A DNA stretch of 64,000 nt from Lunularia cruciata (lineage: Eukaryota; Streptophyta; Marchantiopsida; Lunulariales; Lunulariaceae): assembly GCA_948567375.1 (NCBI GenBank), contig OX419760.1:32550001-32614000 (forward strand). Reading direction: 5' to 3'. Below are positions 34,713 to 46,629 of the stretch, piece by piece. Both the position numbers and the translations under genes were made by a program. Numbering within the stretch: the first letter of the stretch is position 1; every line of letters starts with the position of its first letter. A model generated the notes under the pieces. It saw only the letters and a program-made list of their open reading frames with translations, did not search any database and had not been told where the DNA came from.

Positions 34713-36322
34713 AATATACATAGAATAAACTTGGTTTTTGGCATGATCCTTAAAGGCGGTTGGATTATGGTTTATGGTAGATCTTAGCAGCATTTATGGT
34801 CCTTAGTGGTGGTCAGCTGTTATGACAAACAAATGGACAAGTGTTTGGCAATAGAGAGACTTTAGCTGCTCATAGTGTCTTTCTTCCTTAACAATTGATG
34901 GAATCTAACAATTTGACAAGGATTGTTTTTAAGAGAGGGAGTAGATAGGTATTTAGATGTTACAAAAATGTTCTTGCATGTTAGAAGTTATCCACTTACG
35001 CTCAAACTAAATATTTTCCACTCATTGTGTCCAAAAGATACACAATAAACTAGTAATAACATAATATAAGTAGTACTATTTCAAAGACAATGATGACACG
35101 AATTGAGGTTATGTCTTTTGCAAGTATAATTTTGGAATTTTATGGTTTATTTGAAGCTTATTTAAACAGAAATGACATTATGCTGTCAGTTTTTTGGAAG
35201 TAGGCCTAGTTATTGAATATACTCATCCTTTTTTCTACAAGTAAGGGTGTAATTTGTCATGTATTGCACTATACTATCTAGTTTCAAAACCAAGTTTAAT
35301 GCTTCCGTAGAGATCATGTAAACTGTTTAAGGGAGGTTCATAATTTCTGTATATGGTGCAAGTGAGGGGTACATAAAAGGCTTTCTGAGAGGTGGTACCA
35401 TAAAAATATTTAGTATTTTGAAAAGAGTGACATGTAGAATTTTACAATAAAATGGCTTCTTATAGACATTAAATAGTAGTAATTGATGTAAGTTCATTGA
35501 AACTTGATAATATAGCACCCACAAAGTCCATTTGAATCAGCAACAAAGCACCCATTTGCATGTGATGAAATCAAGAAGACCTTGTACACGCATTCTCAAA
35601 TGCAAGCACGGTGGGTTTAGTGGTGTTGTCACATTGAATCCAATCTAGACTTTATGTAAATTGAGGCAGTTTTCAATGGCACATGGTACCACATTTGGAT
35701 GTCAATTGATGCATGATAGATTGCATGGGAAGAGAAGTCTTCACTGTTATGTAATTGGGAGGAAGAGAATTTGAGTTGTCAAGAAGTTAGGAAGGAAAAA
35801 AAGTGATTTGAAAGCTCAAAGTTTTAGGATGACAAGCAATATATTTGATGTAAAGCATCACTATGCCCCAATTAAACATTGGAAACTACTTTAGATAATA
35901 AAAAGAAAGTCTATACACCTAAGAATCCAACTTTCATATGTGGAGAGGAATTTTGACAATGAGTGTAGAGAGTCTTGGGAATCATCGTGTTTAGAGTAGT
36001 GCAATGAGAGTGAGGATGATGACATAGAGAGATTGTTAATGTGGTGAAAATTTATCCATGGGTTTAGGTATTTGAAGAAAATAGTTATAACATCTTGCAA
36101 TATAAAGTTTATTATGAATTATTTTGGAGTGCTTGATTCTCTTGCATTTAAATAATTGGTGAGGATGGACATGGTATCATTCAATCTTTTAATGGATCTA
36201 CTTAAAGAGATTTTGCTTTTAGAAGGAGGGATAGGGGAGAAAGAAAAATAGTATTAATATTAGATAGATTTGGACATAACAAGAATAGACCCTTAATGGC
36301 AAGAGGAATGTGTCACGACATC
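34713..36322. other. AT-rich DNA, nothing recognised
   Basis: Short frames only. No LTR partner, domain or tandem repeat was found. Confidence 0.5.
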
Positions 36323-36508
36323 TGTAGTGTCACATCTAGATTGCTCAGACATTAGAGTTCCAATGATAGTAGTTAGAGGTATTTTGACAGTTACTCATAG
36401 ACTACTTTTTGACGGTCAAATTTTATGTTTAGGGTACTAACTTCATGGCAGGGTCCACCGTCACTTGCACCATCCACACCGTCAGTTGTGCCATCAATAG
36501 GACTATTA
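36323..36508 (+). repeat. Terminal repeat of the methyltransferase gypsy, left copy
   Basis: Begins TGTAGTGTCACATCTAGATT and matches 51,699-51,882. The full left LTR may run further right, because 36,509-37,339 is non-coding, but the right copy is truncated, so the true end is unknown. Confidence 0.6.
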
Positions 36509-37339
36509 AAATGAGACCTAGGTCAAAATCAAGAGTATACCCTGGAAGTGCAGCTCCAAAGAGCTCACTTCTTTGATATTGAGCCTTTAAGTTCCTAGCT
36601 AGAGTGGATAGAAAGCCGGCAAGCGTCACTTGGATTCTCTTACCTAGAGTGGGTGTGACTTGACTATAATCAGTGCCTTGTTGTTGGCAAGTTGTTGCAG
36701 ATTTGATCAAGTATTGATCTGAGTTTAGTTGATTCGAGTTGTAAATGATTTGATTACATCAAAGAAGTGAGTCAAGGGGAAATTAGGTGCAAGAACTTTG
36801 AGTGTTAGTGGTATCTCCAAGATAGGTACTCCGATTATGTCAAATGCCAAATGGTGGCAAAGTCAGCCCATGTTGATTTATGAGACGTAGGGTTTTTGTT
36901 TAGCATTCTTGTGATTTGACCCCCTCCATTCTCTACTTCCTATTTGTGCACCGTGTTTGTGTGAGATGCACCAAATTTTGAGCATTGGTGCTCTAGTGTG
37001 CTCTTGGTAGTGAGGCTGAAGTGATAACCAATCAGACTATCTTTGTTTCTCTCTGGTGAGGCAGGAAGTGATGACCTGTAGACCGTGAGAGTACGTGTTG
37101 TGATGGTAGGTTATAGGTTGCCCTTTCCTCTAGTGTAGTTATCTCGGTTAGAGTTACATTAGTGGATGGTGTTCTGTGGGTATTGGTACTTGGTGGTGCT
37201 CAATTGGTGTTGGCACTTGGTGGGGTACTTGTGATTGTGATTTGTGATTACAACTTGTGGTTCCAATTTGCGGTTGCAATTGCAGTTTGTCACGACGGAG
37301 TTCTTTGGGGATTCTAGAGGAGTTAGCCCTATAGTACTA
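36509..37339 (+). other. Non-coding remainder of LTR or leader
   Basis: No frames of note. GT-rich repeats (TGTGATTGTGATTTGTGATT and similar) occur at about 37,215-37,290. Probably the rest of the 5' LTR plus untranslated leader. No initiator-Met PBS was found. Confidence 0.35.
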
Positions 37340-38029
37340 TGAGTCGGTCTGTCTCTCACTCAAGATGAATGTATGATGACTATTATGGTAGTGCACCATG
37401 GACTAGGAAGGCAAAGAATCTCAACTCCATCATACTACTCCAAGGCTAACGCTTCAATACTCAAGACATTGCTCACTAGAGAACTCAATGAGAGAGAGAT
37501 AGTTGCAAATGAAAGGATGATGAGTACTTCTTCACCCCTTGTTTATATACTTGTGAAATAGTTACGCACCAAAGTTACTTATTACTAGAGTAACTCAAGT
37601 TACTAGGCTAAAAGTCAAGTAAAGTCAAAAAGTATAAAGGAATATCCATCCACATGGGCATGATCCACTAAGCATGTGATCTTATCTTGACCCAACCACT
37701 AAGTCAAGGATTCCTTCACATGAGCTACCCTTGGACTATAGAAGAATCCAAAACAAAAAGGCTTGCGGGCCCAAGAGTTCTCAACTCTTTCCTCAGAGCC
37801 AGACACCTAGGAATAATACAAAGTCAACACACTAGAATCCAAAATAGTAGTGCTCATCTTTTCCATTTCCTCTAAAGTAAGGTCTCCTCTATCTTAGCTA
37901 TGACTAACTTTAGCTAATCATGACTAATGTAGAACCATCCTTTATCTTTATATAAATAATATCTCTCACGTACTTGTAATATCAAGCTAAATATCACAAT
38001 GCCACATACATGCACAAATGGGTGTTACA
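37340..38029 (-). repeat. LTR-X, full length, minus orientation
   Basis: On the minus strand it runs from TGTAACACCC to GACTCA (690 bp) with TG...CA ends and a TATATAA box. Its last 319 bp (37,340-37,658) recur in inverted orientation at 40,155-40,474 at roughly 90% identity by eye. No element body or PBS adjoins it, so it looks like a solo LTR. The 5-bp flanks (TACTA and ATACT) are not an exact duplication. Confidence 0.65.
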
Positions 38030-38056
38030 ATACTTGCCCTTACTTCTGATATAGCT

Positions 38057-38780
38057 ATGGCTACTCAAATTGAGTAGTTGGAGCAGAGGTTGGCTAGTAT
38101 GGCCATTGCTCATAGGAGATCAGATTTGGGTGCTGAGGCTTCCACCTCATATGCTGGTGATAAAGATGCTTTGGACTTCATGTGCAGGGCAGCACAGGTA
38201 GATGCATCTGCAATAGTGACTAGGAGTGTAGTACATGCTCTAGATCCTAGAGGAGCATTAAAGGAGTTGGACTCCACAAAGAAGAGAAATTGGGAGACAA
38301 GTCAGACTTCCCCAATCTTTCCTGTTATCTAAGGTATTGCAAACAACATCCATGGCTCCTAGACGTCCCAATGTAGGTGTGGTAGGTGGTGATGGAGTGC
38401 ATGATAGACTACATACTAGTCAACCACCTACTTCTACACAGACTAAGTCTCGCATGATGTTGGGGGTGGCTCAGCTGATTATGCGGTGCCTTTTATTTTC
38501 AACTGGTGACATGTTTACATTAGGAGTTGACCTAGCCCTAGTATTCAAGTTGGCTGCCATGCTTTGTGAGAATAGGGATGATGTGGTTCCTACTACCAAA
38601 GTAGAGGTGGTTGATAGTGGAGCTAACTTGGTTGAGGAGCATGGGATCCGTTCATCAACCAGTGGTTTATGGCAAGCAACATCGGCTAGACTAGAGGAAT
38701 TGGCAACTAGACTGGCCTTTGAGAGAGAGCACGGTTTACACCTGGTATTGTCCTATTGGATAACCAAAGGGGGATTTTAA
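38057..38780 (+). pseudogene. Methyltransferase gypsy: N-terminal polyprotein region
   Basis: Two frames (38,078-38,332 and 38,337-38,780) with one stop soon after the likely ATG at 38,057. The first has a helix-forming start (LEQRLASMAIAHRR); the second ends in ATRLAFEREHGLHL. There is no standard capsid domain and no CCHC knuckle, so gag is either shortened by deletion or unusual in this family. Assigned by position directly before the protease. Confidence 0.5.
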
Positions 38781-38799
38781 GTTTGGTAGGACCTTCAAG

Positions 38800-39300
38800 G
38801 AAGGTGTATACACCTTAGAGAGTCTTGTTAGACTCTGGTGCCCAACCCCTTATGTTGGGGAAGGGTCTAGTAGTCGGTCTGGAGTTACAAAAGACCGATG
38901 TGGAAAGATGTCCATTTTAGATCCAAATATCTCTAGGTGGTGGTTTGACACATTACATCACACGTGGGGAGCTTGTTGTCCAGGTTCAGCCTGGTCATCT
39001 GACTAATATAGCTTGGTGGTGAGAGCTCAAGCTATTGCAACAAAAGCTGAGTCATACGATGTGCTAGTTGGAGGAGTAGTGTTATACCCCATGGATCTCA
39101 GCATTAACTATTAGGAGGAAACAACCTCCTATAGACCAGGTTGGTAGTCTGGTGAGGGATGGGTATGTTGCCTACCACTACATTTCAATAGTGGCAGTCT
39201 TAGCTCACTACAGTCCGGGACCATGGCAACAACAGTTTCAACTTTCAATGATGTAGTTACTTGGCCTGGTGACTTGTTGGAGGGGAATGCCCATGCAAAG
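38800..39300 (+). pseudogene. Methyltransferase gypsy: retropepsin-like protease
   Basis: The active-site block LLDSGAQPLMLG lies at 38,825-38,860, with DSGA at 38,831-38,842. It is followed by the hydrophobic strands expected of a gypsy protease and by VLVGG/VLYP-like sequence near 39,065-39,090. The frame shifts repeatedly. The catalytic Asp is still encoded. The linker from here to the methyltransferase (39,364-39,588) is open but without a known domain. Confidence 0.75.
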
Positions 39301-39560
39301 GATACTCCACTATAGGAGGAGATCACTTGGATTTGGAGTACAAGTTGGATTGTTCCATCCACCTTGGATGTTCCATTGTGGAGTTTAGAGGAGGCATTGC
39401 AACAACATACAGATCAGTTGGTGCAACAGGCTTGGAGTGGAGCCTTTGTACCATCAAGAGATGAATGTGAGGATGAGCCTCCAGTGTCAATTACTTTGAC
39501 TCCTTTGGATACCACACTCATTGCTTGGCAGTATCCAATAGAGGGATATGTTTATTGGAG

Positions 39561-40154
39561 TTGTTCGGTAGGATTAGCACCGGACTAGTTGCAATATTAC
39601 AGGCGAGTATGCAAGTACAGAGGTACTTGCATGTAGAGAGAGATGAGACTGCTAGGTAAGTCTCTCTACATCATGTGGCACACTTGGGCTATCAATATCC
39701 TAAGTTATTACCGATATTAGTAGTCAGAGGTTACCAGAAGGCCCTACCAATAAACATTTCCTTACTAAGGGCACATGATCTAGAGAGACATGGGCCTATT
39801 CACTTGGTGATTTTTGGATGGCCATGTCAAGGACATACACGTGCTGGCCAAGGTTTGGGTCTTCAGTATACTCTTTTTGGTGTGTTTTGGGAGATGTTAC
39901 GGATACTACAACATCTCTAAGTCTATCAGTCCGTTTCTCCAACTTATCTTTGAGAGAACGTTCCTTTGATGGGTGAATCTTGTACTTGGGTAGTGGCAAG
40001 TACACATTAGGTCCATTCTTGGATGGGACCTAATATATTGTTAGATGTAGCTAGAGTGGGATCACGAGCTCATCATCTTTGTCTTTGGTGGAGGAACCTC
40101 TTACCTAGAGAGGTTTTGAGGTGTGCATATGATGAGATTCAGCGACTAGACCTT
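39561..40154 (+). pseudogene. C5 cytosine-DNA methyltransferase, catalytic part (motifs I-VIII), inside a gypsy polyprotein
   Basis: One frame (first base 39,561) reads through the ordered motifs of C5-cytosine methyltransferases: motif I as LFGRISTGLVAILQA (SAM binding), VERDETA (motif II acidic residue), GWPCQGHTRAGQG (motif IV, with catalytic Cys codon at 39,825-39,827), FWEMLRIL, ENVP (motif VI, 39,954-39,965) and ARVGSRAH...LWWRNLLP (motif VIII region). In-frame stops occur at about 39,657, before ENV and beyond, so the copy is dead, but no key motif is lost. The segment sits between protease and RT of the same element and ends abruptly at 40,155, where LTR-X begins. The enzyme would transfer a methyl group from SAM to cytosine C5. 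Known precedent: retrotransposon-borne C5 methyltransferases are reported from charophytes and dinoflagellates. Confidence 0.88.
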
Positions 40155-40474
40155 CCCATGTGGATGGATATTCCTTTCTATTTTTTTGACTTTACTTGAC
40201 TTTTAGCCTAGTAACTTGAGTTACTCAAGTAATTAGTAACTTTGGTGCATAACTGTTTCACAAGTATATAAACAAGGAGTGAGGAAGTACTCATCATCCT
40301 TTCATTTGCAACTATCTTTCTCTGATTGAGTTCTCTAGTGAGCAATGTCTTGAGTATTGGAGTGTTAGCCTTGGAGGAGTATGATTGAGTTGGAGTTCTT
40401 TGCCTTCTTAGTCCATGGTGTGCTATTATAATAGCCATCAGAGGTTCATCTTGAGTGAGAGATAGGCCGGCTCA
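40155..40474 (+). repeat. LTR-X, 5'-truncated, plus orientation
   Basis: 320 bp matching the reverse complement of 37,340-37,658. Its 3' end (GGCTCA) is intact at 40,474, and it directly abuts the gypsy-Z LTR fragment. Its 5' end is cut exactly where methyltransferase homology stops. A TATA box, TATATAA, is at 40,265-40,271. The truncation suggests a deletion or recombination rather than a clean insertion. Confidence 0.7.
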
Positions 40475-40805
40475 CAGACCAGAGAGAATCTTCTTGTAGG
40501 AAGCTCAAAATTGCATAGAAAGATATTGTTGGAAAGCTCTTGATGAGACAAACAATGTGTGAAGGAGGCAAGTCATTTTTCCAAAGAGTGTAAATTTTCC
40601 CATTTTTAGGCTTAATTCATCCATTTAGGCCTCCAAAATTAGCTCTAAATTTTTCAAGGTGTTTTTGGTTCATGCCATATTAGGGAAAGTACTCTTTTGG
40701 TGAAACCTCTATCTAATCTACTTAGTCCATCATATATAACATCCTTCCATATGTTACATAGCCAAATTTCACCTCTAGATAATATGTCTAGCTAATGGTA
40801 TTACA
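40475..40805 (-). repeat. Gypsy-Z 3' LTR, truncated, minus orientation
   Basis: On the minus strand it begins TGTAATACCATTAGCTAG directly after the polypurine tract at 40,806-40,819 (AAAAGGGGGAGGTT). It is homologous to the solo LTR at 53,174-53,912 and the LTR at 61,395-61,985. It stops where LTR-X begins, so LTR-X apparently inserted into it. Confidence 0.85.
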
Positions 40806-40817
40806 AACCTCCCCCTT

Positions 40818-43800
40818 TTAAGACACAATATCCTCATTGCAAAGTTGTTGCTCAAAAGATTGCACTAACACCAGTGCATGAGTCAAGTTGGCTGTTTGCT
40901 CCCATGTTGCTTCATATAATGGGTACCTTTTCCAATGTACAAGATATTTCATACATGGATGGCGGGTACCATGGATGCATTTTTGGAAAATGCATTTGAC
41001 TTCATATTCCTTGGTGCCATCAATGAGTGTTGAACAAGGTTGAATTTCTTGTATAGAAGGAAACTGGAGTGATAAAGATGTTTATTTCATAGTAAGGAAA
41101 CATAGAACACTTGATGGATCTTCATGTGTGGTTATAGCTTGAGGTGATAGGCCCTTATGCCAATTTGCCAAAGGATGGGAAAAGGCCCAATAAAATGAGG
41201 TCTAAACTTATGAGTGCCAACTAACATGAGGTTAGTTGTGGATAGCAAGACTTGATCTTCAACATTGAATTCCATGTGTAGATGATGTACATCTACATAT
41301 TTTTTTGGTTGATTTTGGGCGATCTACAACTTGTGTTTGGTGTTCTCCCCACATGTTGGATTTTAGAAACAAAAGTGTTGACAATGTCAACCTTGGTAGC
41401 CATTGGGTGGATCTTCATCAAGGTCAAAGGTGTGAAAAGATGCTCTCTATACATGAAGAAGAATGGTGTGATCTATGTAGATGTATTCACTGAATTATTA
41501 TAGGCAAATTCTACCAATGGGAGTGTCCTTCCTCTCTTGCTCATCTAAGATGAAGCCCCAAAGTATGTCCGCAATAGTGCAATTAGCACGCTCTATTGAT
41601 CTATCAGTATATGGATGGGAAATTGTAAACATGGCCAATTTAGTTTTGAAGATGCCAAAGAGTGTTCTCCAAAAAAAATGAGTGAATTGAGTGCCTATAT
41701 TGGTGATGAGCACTTGAGACAGGCCATGGTGAGAAAAGATTGCATCTTAATACAATTGAGCTAATTGTAAAATAGTCACATCCTTGGTAGTAGGACACAC
41801 ATGAATCATTTTTTTGAGTTGGTCGACAAAGACTACAAATGGAAACCAACCCTAAGATGAATCTTGGGCAATTCACAAACCAGATCCATGCTTATCGATT
41901 CTCAATGTTGTGTAGGAGTAAGGAGAGGTTGAAAGAGTCCTATAGTAGTCTGATTATTTTATTGATAGAGTAAGCAAGTTCAAACTTATTCTATCGCATT
42001 ATTGCTCATCTTGGGCCAATAGTAGTGGCATTTAACTAGATTTAAGGTCTTGTCCACTCCAACTTGACCTACAATGGTGAAATCATGACATTTGACTAGG
42101 ATGGTGGTTCTTATGTCTATGGAATCTTGGATCCATAATGTTCCATCACAAAAAGTAAATCTTTGGGTATTGGTGACATCTTTGGACAAATAAGGTCCTA
42201 TAATTTGTGGTTCAATTTATGTAACAACAAGAATCCTTGGCAAGAATTTTGGGTTGATCTTGAATTTTATCACCAAATTTTTTGCCATAGGCTTTCAAGT
42301 GAATTCATCTACAAGTTGTTTCTTGCTTTTCACATATGTGATCATCATGTCGAACCATTATCTCCACTCTACCTATGAAATTTATTGACAAGATAGATAT
42401 TTTTGTGTCTCAAGGTAGACTAGAGGTTTGTGGTCTTTCTCCACTACAAATGCTTTCTTGCCAAGATAGTGCTTCCAATGTTTGGTTGTAAGGACAATGG
42501 CCAACTCTTCTTGTTTGGTGGTGTGATAGTTACATTATGCTAGTAATAGCTTTTGAGAGAAATATGCAACTAGGTGCCATCCGTCATACCATTCTTGTTG
42601 TAAGATTGCTCTTATTACTATACCTGATACATCTATAATCAACTTGATTGGACATTTTGGGTCATACCATTTCAAGATTGGTGCATGTAGTAATGCATAT
42701 TTCAATTCTTGAAAGCCCAATTCTTGTGTGGTTCTTCACATCCACTTCTTCCCCTTTCCAAGTAGTGTTGTTAGACGTTGTGCAACCTTGCAAAAGTCCT
42801 TGAAAATTGATGATAGAACCCATCAATCCCAAGAAACTCTTGAGTTGAGTTGGATCTTCCAGAGCACTCTATTTTTGAATGACATCTATTTTATTTATTA
42901 ACACTTGGATACCCTTTGCACTTACTTTATGTCCCAAGTAGTCTACTTTATGCTTGCCAAACTCACACTTTGAGATTTTGGCATACAACTATTCTATCAT
43001 AGAATCTAGAGGACTTCTTATAGATGTTTCTTGTGTTCCATCATCATCATGCTGTAGATTAAGATATCATCTAGGAAAATGATAATAGTTTGATCCAAAT
43101 ATGGACAAAATATGTTAATCATCAAACTTATGAAAGTGGTTGGTGCGTTGATGAGATCAAACAATATCACCAAGTACTCAAAGTGACCATACCTTGTTTG
43201 AAAGGCAACTTTTTTTACATCTTCCCTTGCAATCCTGATTTGGTTGTAACCATTCCATAGATCAAGTTTGGTGAAATGGTTTGCCTTGTTAGGTTGATCA
43301 AATAGGTCATCCATGCAGGGTTAGAGATAATTTTTTCTTTATCATTTGTTGATTTAAGCCCTAGTAGTCAATGCACATATGCATTGTACCATCTTTCTTC
43401 TTCACAAACAAGACAAGAGCTCCATATGGTAATTTGCTTGGTTGGATAAACCCTTTATGTAGCATATCCTAAATTTGAGCCTTACACTCCTCCAACTTAA
43501 GAAGTGATAATTGATATGGGGCCTTACAAAGAGGTGTTTTCCAAGAAAGTATCTCAATTTTATGATCTACTCTTCTTTTTGGTGGTAATCTTGAGGGTAG
43601 GTCATGCAAAAGACATCTCAAAGCTTATAGACCACATCTTTCATTTTATTAAGAATTTATCCATTGAGTTGTGCACTCTGGACTTCTTTTATTAGTCCCA
43701 TGAAATATCTTTTTATCTTAGATAGATCTTAGCTATCTTTTATAGATAGCTATTGTCCCTATAAAATAGAGAGGTAGGTCTTGCTTGTGTGATCTTTTTC

Positions 43801-43870
43801 AAACCCCAATAATATTTTAATGGTGAGTTCTCATTACTTTTTTTCTCCAATTCACCATGGAGTTGTAGTG
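40818..43870 (-). pseudogene. Gypsy-Z pol with C-terminal chromodomain (chromovirus)
   Basis: Minus-strand order from right to left: end of protease and RT start (about 43.9-43.4 kb, with MCIDY), RT core at 43,314-43,018 (KLDLWNGYNQIRI...FLDDILIYS, catalytic FLDD intact), RNase H about 42,880-42,535 (PIKLIIDVSG), integrase zinc region 42,189-41,986, integrase core 41,713-41,498 (second catalytic Asp replaced in LITNIGTQFT; Glu kept in SIERAN) and a chromodomain near 40,960-40,870 (YLVHWKRYPLYEATWE). It ends at a TAA (40,818-40,820) before the polypurine tract. Many stops and frameshifts. The chromodomain would guide integration to marked chromatin. No gag is attached; the right part is lost or displaced. 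Confidence 0.85.
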
Positions 43871-45385
43871 CTCCATCCATGGTTTACTTGAGTGTACCCA
43901 CATTTTTTTGTTTTTAATGAGTTTAAAGAAAGTGTGTTGGTGTAGCCGAAGGAGGGCTAAATGGAGAAGAAACACAAAGAATCATATGTTTGGCATAAAC
44001 CCAAAGTTGATCTTGGATCAAAGTCAAAAGGACTCGGGTCAGACAGATAGAAGTATGAAGCCAAAGATAGAGGACTTCATATCAAGATGTGCAACCCAAT
44101 CCAAAGAACCTATAATAAATTTTCCTTGGGTTTAGCCAATTAAAAAAGTATGTGGGAAGAAAGTGATTACCTCAGGATCAAGATGACCTTGAAAGTGATA
44201 GAAAACCAACCCGCAAAATTGGAATGTGGGAAGAATGACCAATCAGCAAAGGACTATAAAATTAAGATTTTGATGAGGAAGTGTTGCAATGTTTAGACGA
44301 TATCCTATTTCTATTTATAGTTGTCCCAAAGGATTGCAAATTTTGAGTACACAAGAGGAATGGGTTAGAGTCTTGGGTTTGATCTTTCATAAGCAAAGTG
44401 ATGAAGCACACAATGGCTTCAAAGAGAAATAAGCAGAGTGCGGTATGGGGTCTTGCAATTCATCAATTAGATGTGGTTGCAAGGATTGAAGTCATGACCA
44501 GACTTCACATCACATTTTTAGCTTGGAACTGAAATTTGAGCTTTCTAGGATTCTAGGTCTTGCAATTCATCAATTAGATGTGGTTGCAAGGATTGAAGTC
44601 ATGACCAGACTTCACATCACATTTTTAGCTTGGAACTGAAATTTGAGCTTTCTAGGATTCATGGCAAAAATCACTGCCAGCAATTGCAAAGATGGGCCCA
44701 AGCATGAAGGGAAGAGAGGAAAACAGGCTTGATGGACTGAGTCAAATTGGAGATTAGTCCTAGGGAGAGAAGCACAAGAAGTAGGAGGTGTCATCTTCTA
44801 TCAAAAGTGTGAGTCTTTGGAAGAAATTGCTGAGGTGAGGAATTCTTTTAGTAGACCTCGCACCAAGAATGGGTGCAAGGTGGATAGCTACAAGGAACCA
44901 ATATGAAGAAGGATCATCAGCATGACAATGGATATGTTCAAGCTAGAGTGAACCACCTATGTAATGATGCAATAGGCAATCTTCTTTCACCAAATGTTTG
45001 CAGGAGAGGCGGTGGACTGAGCAAAGTGTTTGCACCAATGGGTTTGGCAGATGATTACCAGTTGGAGAATGGATATGTCACCCCACTATTTCATACTCTT
45101 TGAAGCCCACTTCTACTTTGGACTAAACCTACTTAGCTTGGAGGAGAGAGGATGGATGGTGTCCCATTTTCACCTTAGCTTATGAAGAGAAGCAGATAAG
45201 GATGAATAATATTACATCAAGCGGGTTTGTGAAGGCAATGACTACAACCTAAAGAGTGGAAAGGAGAGGATAGTGGCAGTGGATATCCCCATGCCAAGGA
45301 AGGGAAGTAGATCCAAAGGACGAATAATGCCGGTGCAACCCTAAAAAAGATACAAAGACTAAATCCAAAGCCCGCACCGGTAGAA
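43871..45385. other. Unclassified element DNA
   Basis: A plus-strand frame at 43,908-44,135 and others near 44,903-45,103 have no recognised domain. An exact tandem duplication lies at 44,451-44,660 (separate entry). Likely the leader of the element that encodes the coiled-coil frame to the right. Confidence 0.35.
44451..44660. repeat. 107-bp tandem duplication, identical units
   Basis: Units start at 44,451 and 44,558 with TCTTGCAATTCATC. The 103 bases shared before the second copy ends are identical by eye. In this heavily mutated neighbourhood that makes it a recent duplication, or an assembly artefact. Confidence 0.95.
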
Positions 45386-46629
45386 GTGAAAGAATCATCT
45401 TCAAAGGAAGAATCAGAAGGAGAAACAAAGCCTCATGGGCAAAAGAAGAAGTTATATTGCAGAGTGAAGAGTCTAGTAGTGGCAGTGAAGGAGAGGCTGA
45501 AGTTTAGCAATCAAGAAAAGGGATTGTTAGAGAAGAAGAGCAGGAGTTTCATGAGGCAATTGACTGCATAGAAGGACAAGACAAGCCGTGTCTGGAATTG
45601 CCAACAGTCAAGTTGGAAGATGAAAGAGTAGGAGAAGATGCCTTGGTATTTCTAAGAGCAATAAGATCAAAGAGAATCCCTCAACTGGTTGTGGCAGGAT
45701 TGAGCAAAGCTGAAGACAAAGAGAAGAGCTCGGATGGTGAAACATTGAAGATACAAAGATTGCATATTCAAGGTAAGGCACCAGCCAAAGAAGTGCTTAC
45801 CATAGACAAAGACATTAAAGACAAGGAAGGAAGATAGGTCAAAGTCAAGTATCTATCAAAGATTGTTTGTCTTTTGTTGGTGCTTCTATAGCAAAAGAAA
45901 GCGAAGCTGAAGAGCAATCACCCAAGAGTGAGGGATGAGTTGGAGGTAGTAACAAAATGGAGTGAGGAAACCTCAGAGTTAAGGAGTAATCTAACCCAAG
46001 GAGAGAAGGAAGCCAAAGAACTTTGGGCTGAAGCAATTCTTCAGAAGAAAAGCTCAAATACCTTACAAGAGGACTTTGTAAAGTGCAGTGAAGAATTGAA
46101 GGAGTAGAAGGCATTGGTCAAGAAAATGAAATGTGAAGGTGCTAACGCTTGGGCAGGGGTCATACACTCAAAGGCAGTTGTGGTAGTTTTGGAGCAAGAG
46201 TTGGAGAGTTTGAAGAAGAGTGCAGTAGAGAAGGACCAAGCTTGGCAACAAGAATTGATAGAATGTAATCAAGAAGAGGAACAATTGTGGGTTCTACTCC
46301 GAGGAGTTGAAGGTCAATTAGTCCAATATGTGCAAGAGGAGGAGGCACTAAAGGCTGAATTCAAGGATGAGCTGACTATGTATCAAAACAAATTGGAAGT
46401 ATAGAGAAGTAAGGAGAACGTAGTTCCAAATGTGGAGTCGAATGCAATAGGAGCAATTGAGAAGGAGTTGAAAGTAATGCTAATTATTGAATTTGAGGTT
46501 AAGTTAAAAGAGACAAGGCTACATGAGTTGAAGTTTTTAGTGCAAGAGACTAGAAGGAGGAAAGCAAAGGATGCAAAATTGAATAATCTATTGATTCTTT
46601 TGAGAGATCAAGTAGATAGGAAAATGTAG
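45386..46629 (+). pseudogene. Unrecognised coiled-coil protein of a mobile element
   Basis: A chain of plus-strand frames with few stops: 45,386-45,571 (lysine-rich), 45,598-45,837, and from about 45,900 to 46,629 one frame (46,114-46,404 and 46,432-46,629 are its longest open pieces). It is rich in Glu, Lys and Leu with heptad-like spacing (LEQELESLKKSAVEKDQAWQ, LIECNQEEEQLWVLL). No zinc knuckle, protease or RT. It could be gag of a non-autonomous LTR element or an element-specific accessory protein; function unknown. Confidence 0.45.
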
